64,000 nucleotides of DNA from CAVVYA01 sp963752345. GTDB lineage: Bacteria; Pseudomonadota; Alphaproteobacteria; SMXQ01. Shown in pieces: positions 27,544 through 37,764 of the stretch. Every line of letters starts with the position of its first letter. The stretch's first letter is position 1. A model generated the notes under the pieces. That model saw nothing but the letters and a program-made list of their open reading frames with translations. It had not been told where the DNA came from and searched no databases. A program made the translations under genes and the position numbers. Where the stretch lies: assembly GCA_963752345.1 (NCBI GenBank), contig CAVVYA010000015.1, forward strand, positions 620,001-684,000, given 5' to 3'.

Positions 27544-29341
27544 TGGTAGTGGAAACAGACACGTCAGACTTGCAGATTACATCGCTGATTTCGTAGCCAA
27601 GCAGGACGTAAATTACGTTTTTGGCGTCACCGGCGGTGGCGCCATGCCCTCAACGACGCCTTCGCAATCATCGTCGTTCCGCTCATTCCGATGCACGCCG
27701 AGCAGACGGCCTCGATGGCGGCGGAGGGGTATGCCCGCATCGCCGAACGCATCGGCGTGCTGCAGGTCACCACTGGGCCGGGGGGAACCAACTCGATTAC
27801 CGAAATTTGCGGGGCGGATGATTCGATCCCGATGTTGGTGGTTTCCGGGCAGATCATGACATGGATATGATCGGCGACGCCAACTTGCGGCAGGTCGGCG
27901 TGCAGGAGGTGGATATCGTCAGCCTGGTCCGCCCCATTACCAAATACGCCAAGGTGGTCATCGAGCCGAACCGAATCCGCTACCACTTCGAGAAGCGCTG
28001 CACCTGGCCACCACCGGCCGGCCCGGCCCGGTCTGGCTCGACGTGCCGTTCAACGTGCAGAATGCCCAGGTCGATCCCGACTCACTTGTGGGCTTTGTCC
28101 CGCCGGTGCCGACGCCGCCCGCCCCGCAGGCTTTCTCAATATCCAGATCGAGGAATGTCTCGATCTTCTGCGTAAGGCCGAGCGGCCGATCCTCATCGCG
28201 GGCTGGGCGTTCGGCTCGGGCGCCGTCCATGAATTTGAAGAAGGGCCAGCGGCTTCAATCCCCGATCGTCCCGACCTGGAACGCGAATGACATGATTCCG
28301 GCCGAACACCCGAATTATGCGGCCGGGCCGGGCTGTTCGGGGAACACGCCGGGAATTTCGCGGTCCAGAACGCCGACCTGCTCTCGTGGTCGGGTCGCGC
28401 ATGTCGATCCCACAGACTGGCTCAACGCGACGCTGTTCGCCCGCCATGCCAAGTTGGTCATGGTCGACATCGACGAAAACGAGATGTTCAAGCAGAGCCT
28501 GCGATGGATCTGCCGATCGTCGCCGATGCAAAGCAGTTTCTGACGGGCCTGCTGGCGAAGCTCGGCGACTTTCGCCCCTCGTCCGTGGTTTCATCCCGGA
28601 TGGAACGGTGCCGCGACTGGCGGCGGCGCTATCCGGTGGTGCTGCCGGAGTACCGCGAGCGTGCGGAACGGGTGAACCCCTACTACTTCATCGAGCAGCT
28701 GGCCCAGCGCGCACCCGACGATGCCGTCATCGTCACGGACATGGGTACGAGTTTCACCTGCACGATCAGACCATCCAGATCAAGAAGGGCCAACGCCTGT
28801 TCACGTCGAGCGGCCTTGCCGCAATGGGGTTTCGTCTGCCGGGTTCGATCGGCGCCTGTTTCGGGCATGCTCGGCGCAAACCATCAGCGTCAACGGCGAC
28901 GGCGGGTTCATGTTCAATCTGCAGGAGCTCCAGACGATCGCCGAATTCAAACTGCCGATCTCGATTTTCGTCCTTTCGAACGGCGGCTATCTGACAATGC
29001 AACTCATGCAGCAAAATCACTTTAAGCGCTATGTTGGCTCGGGACCTTCGAGCAACGTCAGTTGCCCCGATTTCATCCGCGTCGCCGACGCTTTCGGCAT
29101 CGAGGCGATCCGGGTGAGCTCGAATGCAGATCTGCACGCCAATCTCGACCGCGCGCTAAACGCCAACGGGCCGTTTTTGGTCGATATCGAGATGCCGGAT
29201 TTGCAGGCCCTGATCCCCCGCGTTCAGACCCAGAAGACCCCCGATGGCAAGCTGCTGCCGCCGGCCATCGAAAACATGTATCCGTTCCTCGAGCGCGAGG
29301 AATTCCTCGCCAACATGATCGTCCCACCGGTGGACGCCTGA
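27544..29341 (+). pseudogene. Thiamine-diphosphate-dependent enzyme, acetolactate-synthase-like (many frameshifts)
   Basis: Pieces in all three + frames read in order as one TPP enzyme of about 590 residues. The N-terminal PYR domain has NYVFGVTGGGAM, MHAEQTASMAAEGYAR (the activating Glu) and QVTTGPGGTNSI. The middle domain has LLVVGSRMSIPQTG and KLVMVDIDENEM. The C-terminal PP domain has FTSSGLAAMGF and the TPP/Mg motif NGDGGFMFNLQELQT. At least eight single-base frame changes occur, but no in-frame stops or motif losses. It ends in TGA 29339-29341, overlapping the Nudix ATG. In a polysaccharide island it could attach a two-carbon branch to a ketosugar, as YerE does, or decarboxylate a keto acid. 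Confidence 0.7.
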
Positions 29342-29841
29342 TGGCCATGGCCGCGGCAGGCCCGCAGGCGAAGTCCGTGGTGGTAATTCTGCCCTACCGC
29401 GAGCGTCGCGTGCTCATGCAGCTTCGGGACGACAAGGAAGGCATTGCTTTCCCGGGCAAGTGGGGGTTCTTCGGGGGCGGGATCGAGCCCGGCGAAAGCC
29501 CCGAGGGGGCCGCGCGGCGTGAACTGGCCAAGGAAAACCGCATCATGCCACCACGTTGGTGCCTCTCGGCTGCGGCGTCATCCCGGAGGTCGAGGTATTC
29601 TCTCACGCTTTCGGCTGCCTGCTCGAAGTCGATATCGAGGCCTTGGAGCTGACCGAGGGCATGGATATGGCGTGGTTCGATTTCGATGAGTTGATGGGTG
29701 GAACGCGATTTTCTTTGAAGAAACAACGGCCTGAATGGGGTGACTCCCCTGCCGTATCTGGCGCATACGTTCCAGACGCTGCTCGCCTCGCTCGCGTGCA
29801 AGCCTAGCCCAGAGATGCTGCGCAATTTGACCAGCAAATAA
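29341..29841 (+). pseudogene. Nudix hydrolase (frameshifted)
   Basis: A small Nudix protein of about 165 residues. FPGKWGFFGGGIEPGESPEG followed by AARRELAKEN is a Nudix box, with Glu replaced by Lys at one position. A frame change near 29545 leads to VIPEVEVFSHAFGCLLEVD and GMDMAWFDFDELM; another near 29740 leads to YLAHTFQTLLASLA and the stop TAA 29839-29841. The start ATG 29341 shares a base with the stop of the TPP enzyme. It may hydrolyse a nucleotide sugar. Confidence 0.65.
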
Positions 29842-29881
29842 CTCGCGGACGCTTCGCCGCGACAGAGATGAGGAACAGCCG

Positions 29882-31283
29882 GTGCTTGTGATCGACGAGA
29901 AGCTTCCGGGAGCTGCGTTCGACGGCCGCCTAGTCAGCTGCTTCAACGAGCCGGGGCCTTATTACTCGAGCTACCCTTCGCTCAACCGGTGGTCCGTCGG
30001 CATGGATAGTGCGGCCTATGGCCGGGCGCTGCAGGAGTTCTTCGTCGCCGATCCGACTGCGCCGATCTATCTCTACACGCATATCCCGTTTTGCGCGAAG
30101 CTCTGCTGGTATTGCATCTGCAACATCGAGATCTCTAACAACCGCGAGCGCATCCAGAGGTTTGTCGATGTGCTGCTTCGCGAGGCCGATCACCTGGCGA
30201 ATTTCTTCGAAACCAACCGCATCCGGCCGAACGTGCGCGGATTTACCTGGGCGGCGGCACGCCTTCGCACCTCGACCACGCGCAATTGCGCCAACTCGTC
30301 GATAGGCTGGCCAATATCGCGGACATCGGTTCGCTCGATGAATTCGCGATGGAAATCGATCCCCGCACCATCCGGAGCGAAGATCTTCCATACTATCACT
30401 CCCTCGGAGTCGACCGCATTTCGTTCGGGGTGCAAGACTTCGATCCGACCGTCCAGCAGAAGATCAACCGTATCCAGCCGTTCGAAATGGTCCGCGATCT
30501 TCTGTCGCCGGAGGTGCGCAAGTTGTTCAAGGGCGTGAACTTCGACCTGCTGTACGGTTGCCGATGCAGACGCGCGAAACGTTCCGGCGCACCATCGAGC
30601 TGACCAAGGAACTCGCGCCCGATCGCATCACACTGATCAAATATGCGCACGTCCCTGAGGTCCGCAAACATATGAACATGATCGACAAAGAACAACTTCC
30701 GGCGAAGGACGTGCTGCCGCTGATGTTTCAGGAAGCGGTCGAGGAATTGGTCGATGCGGGCTATGTCTGGGCTGGATCGATAATTTCGCCAAGCCGACCG
30801 ACGATCTCGGCAAGGCCGCGCGCAGCAAGACCACCGGGCGCAACTTCAGCGGCTCTTCGCCGGGCCGTGCCGACAACATCATCGGTCTCGGCCCGACCTC
30901 CACCAACGCCTTCGGACGCTACTATTTCCAGAGCGTCTATGAATTGCCGCAATATACCGAGGCGGTCAACGCCGGCCGCTTCCCGGTGTTCAAGGGCTAT
31001 CGGCTGAGCGATCCGGATGTCGTTCGCCGTGACGTCATCTTCCGCATTCAATGCCGCCAGGAAGTGGACATTGCCGCCGTCGAGCGCGCCCACGGGATCG
31101 TGTTCGAGGATTATTTCAAGCCGGAGCTGGCACAACCGACCGGTTCATCGCCGACGGCATGGTCGTGCGCGACGAACGCTCGTTCCGTCTCACGCCCCTG
31201 GGGCGCTTCTTCACGCCGCATGTCTGCCGCGTATTCGATGCTTTCCTGGCGGAAATCCCGAATACAAGATTTACGGGCCGTAA
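29882..31283 (+). pseudogene. Radical SAM protein, HemN/HemW-like (frameshifted)
   Basis: Ordered pieces of a coproporphyrinogen-III-oxidase-like radical SAM enzyme. The N-terminus has PYYSSYPSLNRWS and YLYTHIPFCAKLCWYCIC, where C-x3-C-x2-C binds the 4Fe-4S cluster. Then follow DEFAMEIDPRTI, DRISFGVQDFDPTVQQKINR and PMQTRETFRRTIELT, and later IIGLGPTSTNAFG. The C-terminal winged part is RLTPLGRFFTPHVCRVFDAF and ends near KIYGP with TAA 31281. At least four frame changes occur (about 30240, 30555, 30770, 31135). The island setting suggests a HemN-like radical chemistry other than haem synthesis. Confidence 0.7.
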
Positions 31284-31306
31284 GGCCGACGTCGGGGCGG
31301 GCACGC

Positions 31307-32130
31307 ATGACGGCACGGCGCGTCCCAGCCGGTCCCAGCACTGGCGATGCTATGCCCCAGCGGCGGACCACGGCCGCGCATGGCATTACGTTCGCGCGCG
31401 AGCAGCTGGGCGTGACGATCTCCCGCGGCGCGGCGATTTTCGATTTCGGCTGCGGTGCCGGCGCACAGGTGCGGGACCTGCTCGAACAGGGCTTCGATGC
31501 CTGGGGCGTGGATATCCACGATGCCTGGAACGGGCATGGGCACGAGCCCGGGCCCGCCGAGCTGCCGGCGTTCGTCCACGAGCGGCTGCGGGTTATCGCC
31601 CAGGCCGATCTCAAGCTCCCTTTTCCTGACCGGACGTTCGACTTCTGCTTCAGCGAGCAGGTCATGGAGCATGTCTTCGACTACGAGACGGTATTCGCCG
31701 AGATCGTTCGGGTTCTCAAGCCAGGCGCCTTGTCCCTGCATCGCTTTCCCGGCCCGAATTATCCTTTCGAGGGTCATGTGGGGCTGCCGTTTTCCTGGCT
31801 TTGCCGCAGCCGGACCTATCTCGCGGCCTGCGCCCTGGCTGGATTCGCGGATCCGACCAGTGTGGATTGGACTGGCGCGCCACCCTCGCGCGAAACATAG
31901 CATTGATGCGGCTCAACAATTACCCGAGCAAGGCGTATCTTCGGCGCGCTGCGGCGCGGGCGGGCGGGGCTATTGCCTTCGTCGAGCGGGAGGAGTTTGC
32001 CTTCCGCCAGGGTGGACGGCTCGGCGGTGTTTGGCGTGTTATGAGCATCGCCGGCTTGGCCGGCCCGTTTGCCGCTATCTGCGGCCTTGTGTTGCAGCGA
32101 TACATGGTGCTGCGGAGGCTAGAACGGTAA
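31307..32130 (+). CDS. Class I SAM-dependent methyltransferase (one frameshift)
   Basis: A methyltransferase of about 270 residues. FDFGCGAGAQVRDLLEQG is the SAM-binding motif and FPDRTFDFCFSEQVMEHV the Methyltransf_11 signature around motif II; EIVRVLKPGALSLHRFPG follows. A frame change near 31860 joins FADPTSVDW to RATLARNIALMRLNNY, which continues to a hydrophobic tail (SIAGLAGPFAAICGLVL) that could anchor the protein in the membrane. The start ATG 31307 lies 23 nt after the radical SAM stop. Confidence 0.72.
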
Positions 32131-32182
32131 CTCAGGAAGATTGCCATGCTCTTTGGGTGGAGCTTCTGGCGGTGGAGGATGG

Positions 32183-33423
32183 GCATGACTTTGGGAGCCT
32201 AGGTTCTTTTTTCTGGTTACTGTGTGGGGCTCCACTTGTACGTCGACAATCTGCTGACCTTTTGCCTGCCGACGCTCTTGTCTCCCGGGAACCTTCCGGG
32301 ACTTCCGAACTTGAGCGAGTTTCAATTTACGATCATCACGACGCAAGTCGACAAACAAGCAATCCGCCAGTCCAGCCTCTTCGCCATACTCTCGAGTTTG
32401 ATCCGTGTCGAGTTCATCCTTATGGAAATGAGCCATGACAGCAGAGAGGAGAAGTACGGTCATCTCGGAAATGCATTCAAGCGCGCCGCTTCTCAGGCGC
32501 TGGGCAAGGGGTACGATTTTTCGTCCATCCCAATGCAATGTATTCCGAGGGAATGCTGACGTACCTCTATCGCCTTTGTCGTCAGGGCCGACGAGTGTGC
32601 GTTTCCCACGGACCGGTTGTCTCAAAAGAAAAGGTGATCCCTTACTTGAGCCATAGGAAGCTTTGCCAGTTCGACGAAGTAACGCCAATCCAACCTCGCG
32701 TCATGGCGAAAATCCTGATGGACAACTTGCATACGGACATGACCAACCATGACGTTAGGAATCCGTTCTTTCCCGAGAACCCCTATATGGGATTATGGCG
32801 TGCTCCAAGCGCCGACGGTGCTTTGTTCCGTTTCGTATCTCTTCATCCTTACATGGTCGATTTATGAGACATGACGATATTCCCGATTTTACCGCCATAG
32901 ATCATGACTTCGTAAGGGCTAACGGCTTCGTTCTCAGCGATATACATATTGAAAACGACTTCGACAACTTTCTTGTGGTCGGTATTAAGCCTGACAATGA
33001 GAAGAACGCCAATGCAAGCCAAGTCGAAAACGATGACGTTGAAAACTCCATTATTAATTCCACTCTGAGGCCGTCCAACTGCATGTACAGCCTCGCCTGC
33101 TTCATGAATGGGATCAGGGTTCACAGTTCCGATCTCGACAAAAGATGGCGTCGATTTGAGGAAGAGAATTTGCCTATGTTAATGGCTTGCTGGTTCGTGG
33201 CATTGCGCGGGGAGTAGACGCCTACGCGCATGTTATGGGGGCACCGCCGGATAGTGGCGATGCTGACCAGCCAGGCGCAGCCGCCTCCGATCAGGCGCGC
33301 GCTCAGAGCTTTCTTCCGAAGGACAGAAAGAGGAGAGGCGTTTCCCGCCTTAAGGCATTTGGCAAGAGCGCGGCTATCGCCCTTTTCGCTCAGCTCGGCT
33401 ATCGCATCGTCAAGATCAAGTGA
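32183..33423 (+). pseudogene. Uncharacterised polysaccharide-locus protein, copy B (frameshifted)
   Basis: A paralogue of copy A, on the opposite strand. Pieces read in order: FFLVTVWG and YVDNLLTFCLPTLLSPGNLP (32215-32300); EEKYGHLGNAFKRAASQALG and YSEGMLTYLYRL; VIPYLSHRKL, FDEVTPIQPRVMAKILMDNL and NPYMGLWRAP; FTAIDHDFVRANGF and DNFLVVGIKPDNE; then VHSSDLDKRWRRFEEEN. One frame stops at 33217. A shift near 33175 would instead continue to 33423 and end AQLGYRIVKIK. No known family is recognised. It precedes a TIGR04372-type glycosyltransferase. Confidence 0.5.
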
Positions 33424-33533
33424 CCGGCCGCGCAAATCGTCACTGACATCCCTGCCGATGGCCGATCTCATGCAAGTGGGTGCAGACGGGTCTATGTCAC
33501 GATTTCTGAGGCGAGGGACGTCGGTATAGCGCA

Positions 33534-35158
33534 TTGGGGGGCATTTTGAACGTGATCATCCCTTGGCTTAAGCGCGCAGTTCTGGGGACCGCGCGGCGCT
33601 TGGGCTACGACATTGTCAAGCTCCCAAACGATGGGATTGGTGACGCGCGTTCGTCTGCGGTTTCTGAAACGGCGAGCGATGTTGCAGATGCAGCCAGCGA
33701 TGACCTGCAAAAGGCATTCCTTGATGACCGCCTTGCTCATAGTGATTTCAGCGTGAAAAGCGCAAAAAGGTATTTCGGTTCTCTTTTGGAAACAGAAAAT
33801 GTAGAGAGCACCTCGCTGATGCGGGCTGGCGCTCTGCTACGAAGGGACCTTTCGTTTTCCGATAAAATGAGTCCCGACGCAGCCGCGATGGCGGACCTAG
33901 CATTGCTATTTTTCGATCGAGTCATCGAACGTGCGCCGTATACCTTTGACGCGTATCGCCAACTCTGGACCTTGAAATTTTACCTGGGGGATTGGAACGA
34001 GCCCTACAAGATCATGAACCGCATGCGCGAAAAGCAACGGGAACTTGCGCATAAAAAGGGTATCGATGGACTGGGCCTGCGTTTCATTCCAGAGGCAGTT
34101 GCGACGAACATCGGCGTTATGACGCACATCGAAATGTACCTAAAGGCAATGCTGACGGGTGCCGCGGAACGTGTGCAGTTGGTCATGCTGCTTAAGGATG
34201 TTCGACCCGCAAATCGTTGTTTTCTGGACTGTTTCGGGGAATATCTGCGTGTTGTCGACAGTAGTGTTGAAGCGGAAAAACTTGGGGACATCGCGGATTG
34301 TCTAACTGACGACATCCATTGGTTCATTCCATTCGACGGCAGGGCGACGCCGATTTCGTGGGCTGCCGGCGAAGTGAGAAAACGCTGGCATGATCAGAGG
34401 CATCCCCCCATCATGAGGCTGACGGACAGCCATCGTGCAGAGGGGGCCGAGGCGCTTTGCCGTCTCGGCATGCCTGCGGGCGCTTGGTCGTCGGACTCCA
34501 TGTCCGGGACAGCCGGATTCCCGGGGATCTATATCGCGACGTTAATATCGCCAGCTACTCGGAGGCAATCGACGCAATCATTGCACGCGGTGGTTGGGTC
34601 GTGCGCCTCGGCGACGAAGGTATGCCGCCTTTGCCTCCGAAAAAGGGGCTCATTGACTACGCGCATAAGGCGGAAAAGCAAGACTGGATAGACATCTATT
34701 GCATTGCGGCTAGCCGATTTTTCGTAGGAACTGGGTGAGGCCCAGGTGGTGTTCCCAACTCTTTCGGCGTTCCCAACATCCTCAGCAACTTCATGCCGGT
34801 CAGTTCGATTGCTGCGTCCCCGACCGATCTGGCGATGCCGAAGATGTGCTTCCTACCGAAAGAAGACCGCATGCTTCACTTTCGCGAGTTGCTGTCTGCG
34901 CCGGTCGCCGACTTCTACTTCCAGCACGAGTTCGACCGCCGCGGGATCAGGACGATAGATAATGCCCCGGACGAGTTGCGCGAGGCGGTCATAGAAATGA
35001 TGGACTGCCTGGACGGCACGATTTCGTACTCCGCTGATGACGACGAACTGCAACGCAGGTTCTGGATGCTTTCGGCAGAAAGCCAGACGGCGACCGGCAC
35101 CCGCATCTACAGTCGTGTTCCGCGTTATTTTCTTAGAAAGTATGCTGAATTCTTGTGA
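33534..35158 (+). CDS. Glycosyltransferase of the TIGR04372 type (two frameshifts)
   Basis: A protein of about 540 residues if joined. The N-terminal part (LKRAVLGTARRLGYDIVKLP) leads to a TPR-like helical section with FFDRVIERAPYTFDAYRQLW. The C-terminal domain has GLHVRDS, DVNIASYSEAIDAIIARGGW, VVRLGDEGMPPLPP, GLIDYAHKAEKQDWIDIYCI and FFVGTG. These match what I know of the TIGR04372 glycosyltransferase family. Frame changes fall near 34480 and 34740. The end is FLRKYAEFL with TGA at 35156. A sugar transferase for the surface polysaccharide is the likely role. Confidence 0.7.
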
Positions 35159-35182
35159 ACAAAACGATGAACTCAAAGGCAA

Positions 35183-36081
35183 ATGAACATGCCTAATCTC
35201 TTGATGGCGGTCGCCAGTAAAATTTATAATCTTGCCCGCCGTATTCATCTGTCAGTTAGGCATTCTATGGGAGTGGTGCTCGGGTCTCATACCCGTGAGG
35301 CCATGCTTCACGAGATACGCATCCTGAAGAACGAGATGCAAACAACCCGTGACGAGGTCCGACGGCTAAGGTCGCTCAACATGAGTACGCTTCGGGGAGG
35401 GGACCCGATCGATTGGTATGTAACCGGCAGCCAGTATTTCTTCGATCAAGGACACTTTCACGACCATTATGTCGAGTGGCGCATCCGACGGCTTCGCAAG
35501 ATCATGGAGATATTCGGCTCGGACTTTTCTGGAAAACGTATATTGGAAATCGGCGGCGGCCTCGGAGACATGGGTCGTTTTTTGCCGCGATGGGAGCGAC
35601 CGTTGTTTCGCTCGAGGGTCGTTCGGTTAATCAGCAGTTTGCGAGCCTGAAGTTCCGCCATCTTTCGAATTTTCAATCTATCGTGTTCGATGCTGAAGAG
35701 GATTTCACCCATCTTGGTCGGTTCGATCTGATTCTCAATCTCGGTTTTCTGGAAGTCGTCACAAAAGTTGACCATGTAATGGACTGCTGCTGCCGTATGT
35801 CCGATCGCATCTTCGTGGAAACGATGGTTTGCGACTCGCTTGATCCCGACAAGGTCATGATCGTCGACTGGCTGCCCGGATATGTCGATCATCCGCTGCG
35901 CGGTAAGGGGGCACGTCCATCGCCCGGATACATCGAGCAATTCTTTAAATCGCGCGGTTATGTGACGAGGCGTGCATTCGATGCTGACCTAAACACCTAT
36001 ATGCACGTATATGACTGGAAGCACGAGGACCGTGGCGCTGCCGACAATTACCGGCGGTTCTGGTACCTTTCAAAGGCCTAA
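35183..36081 (+). CDS. SAM-dependent methyltransferase with N-terminal helix (one frameshift)
   Basis: A protein of about 298 residues. The first 65 residues contain a basic segment and a likely coiled coil (MLHEIRILKNEMQTTRDEV). Then come DPIDWYVTGSQYFF and the SAM site RILEIGGGLGDMGRF. A frame change near 35588 joins RFLPRWE to GATVVSLEGRS and FDLILNLGFLEVV. The end is NYRRFWYLSKA. It starts 24 nt after the glycosyltransferase and probably modifies the same glycan. Confidence 0.72.
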
Positions 36082-36164
36082 AGTTGGTTCGCTTGCATGA
36101 ACGCAACCTTGCCATCTTCGGCACGACTGGCTTCATCAGCGCGTTTTTCAGTCGAGCGCAGAGT

Positions 36165-36977
36165 TTACTTGGTGGCGGCAAAGACGAGGGCTTCGGCCGT
36201 TATTCCCGCGAACATTTGGCCCGCGCATGGCGGCGCGCCGAGCGCGAGCCACGTCAGCACTTCGAGCTTGCCGCCTTCGGTCCACGGATCGACGCCGTCC
36301 GTCAACGAGCCGGGAAGGGCGTCGAAGGCGATCTCACAGGCTTCGCCTTCGGCCGTCGGTGACAGGCGGTCGACTTGCTCCGGCGTCAACGTCACACCGA
36401 GCAGGCAAATTTCCAGCGCCCCATAGTCGTTATCCCGGAACAGGGCGAGACGCGGCGGCGGGAAGGCTTGGTCGAGCGTGAACACGCCGAGGCCCGTCTC
36501 TTCACCGAACTCCTGGAGGCCCTCGGCGACGGGGCGGCGCTCGGGACCATCGGCGCCCATGCGATAGCCGCCGGAAAAACTGTGGAGCATGGAGGGGGCC
36601 GGCTGCGCGCCCTTGGCGCGCCGGTGGACGTAGAGCGTCCGTCGGGCCGGGCAGACGGCGACAGTGCCGACGCTCAAGACTGGCGGCGCGCCGCCGCCTT
36701 CCCGCATGGCACGCGCCGTGGCGTAATCGAGCGCTCGATAGGGGATTGCGATCACCGGTGCGGAGATGTCCAATGTGCCCGCCAGGATTGCCTGGGGTTC
36801 GTTGTAACGGCCAGGCGCGCTCAGAACTTCGCGCCAGTAATCGATGCGGCGGCGAAGGCTCGGCGGCGGAACAAACGGTCCGAGGGGCACCAGCCGCGGC
36901 TCGGCATCGAGCGGCGTCAGCAGCATGGTCCGCTCGCCGAACAGGGCATTGATGCGACGAACGACCTCCGGTTTCAT
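36165..36977 (-). CDS. Nudix-like domain protein
   Basis: A 270-residue protein starting at ATG 36977 (MKPEVVRRINALFG). The region HSFSGGYRMGADG followed by LQEFGEETGLGVF resembles a degenerate Nudix box in which EFGEETGL keeps the REUxEExGU pattern apart from the Arg. N-terminal LLTPLDAEPRLVPLGPFVPP and C-terminal EGGKLEVLTWLALG are of unknown role. It starts 23 nt after the exporter ATPase stop, so it is probably co-transcribed with the exporter. It may act on an activated sugar, or the box may be inactive. Confidence 0.7.
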   Translation of the reverse strand: MKPEVVRRINALFGERTMLLTPLDAEPRLVPLGPFVPPPSLRRRIDYWREVLSAPGRYNEPQAILAGTLDISAPVIAIPYRALDYATARAMREGGGAPPVLSVGTVAVCPARRTLYVHRRAKGAQPAPSMLHSFSGGYRMGADGPERRPVAEGLQEFGEETGLGVFTLDQAFPPPRLALFRDNDYGALEICLLGVTLTPEQVDRLSPTAEGEACEIAFDALPGSLTDGVDPWTEGGKLEVLTWLALGAPPCAGQMFAGITAEALVFAATK

Positions 36978-36999
36978 GGGATGCCCGCCGACGACGGCA

Positions 37000-37755
37000 T
37001 CAGGCGGCACTGACCTTTTTATAGGCCGCAAGAATCTCGTCGACCGTGCCGAAATCCACGATCCGGCCGCTTTGCATCAGAACCGCCTTGTTGCAGAGGT
37101 CCTTGATCAGCTCATTGGAATGAGAGGCGACGACCATGATGCGCGCCTTCTGCAGAAAGCCTTCGACGCGTTCCTTTGCCTTGCGCGCGAAGCGCGCGTC
37201 GCCAGCGCCGATCCCCTCGTCCATCAGCAGGATTTCCGGGTCCACCGCGGTGGTGATGGCGAACGAGAGCCGCGCCATCATACCCGCCGAATAGGTCCGG
37301 ATCGGCATCGACATGTATTCCCCGAGTTCGCAGAACTCCTCGATCAATGCCAGCTTCTCCTCGATCTCCTGCTTGGTCATGCCGAGAAAACGGCAGCAGA
37401 TGGCGATGTTGCGATAGGCATTGTCGGCATCGTCCATGCCGACCAACTGTCCGAACAGGCAGGAGACGCGTCCGTCCGTCGTCACGCGGCCGCTGTCGGG
37501 CTCGTAAACCCCGGCCATCACTTTGAGAAGCGTGCTCTTGCCCGCGCCGTTCTGGCCGATCAGCCCGAGCCGGTCGCCTTGCTTGAGCTCGATCGAGACG
37601 TCGTCGAGCGCGGCCACGGACACCCGCTTATTGTGCCGGCCGCCGTGCTTGATCGCGCCACCGACGGCGCGGCCGAACAGCACTTTCCGAAAGCTCCGTT
37701 CGATGTCGTAGATCGGGAACGCGAGAGAGACGTGATCGACGGACAGCGAAGGCAT
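37000..37755 (-). CDS. Polysaccharide ABC exporter, ATP-binding protein (Wzt/KpsT-type)
   Basis: A 251-residue ATPase energising export of lipid-linked O-antigen or capsule across the inner membrane. Walker A is GQNGAGKST (67-75). The signature loop is YSAGM instead of LSGGQ, as in polysaccharide exporters, and Walker B is EILLMDEGIGAGD. The H-loop is VVASHS. There is no long C-terminal carbohydrate-binding extension, so it is a KpsT-like short form. It starts 9 nt after the permease. Confidence 0.92.
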   Translation of the reverse strand: MPSLSVDHVSLAFPIYDIERSFRKVLFGRAVGGAIKHGGRHNKRVSVAALDDVSIELKQGDRLGLIGQNGAGKSTLLKVMAGVYEPDSGRVTTDGRVSCLFGQLVGMDDADNAYRNIAICCRFLGMTKQEIEEKLALIEEFCELGEYMSMPIRTYSAGMMARLSFAITTAVDPEILLMDEGIGAGDARFARKAKERVEGFLQKARIMVVASHSNELIKDLCNKAVLMQSGRIVDFGTVDEILAAYKKVSAA

Positions 37756-37764
37756 GTCGGGACC

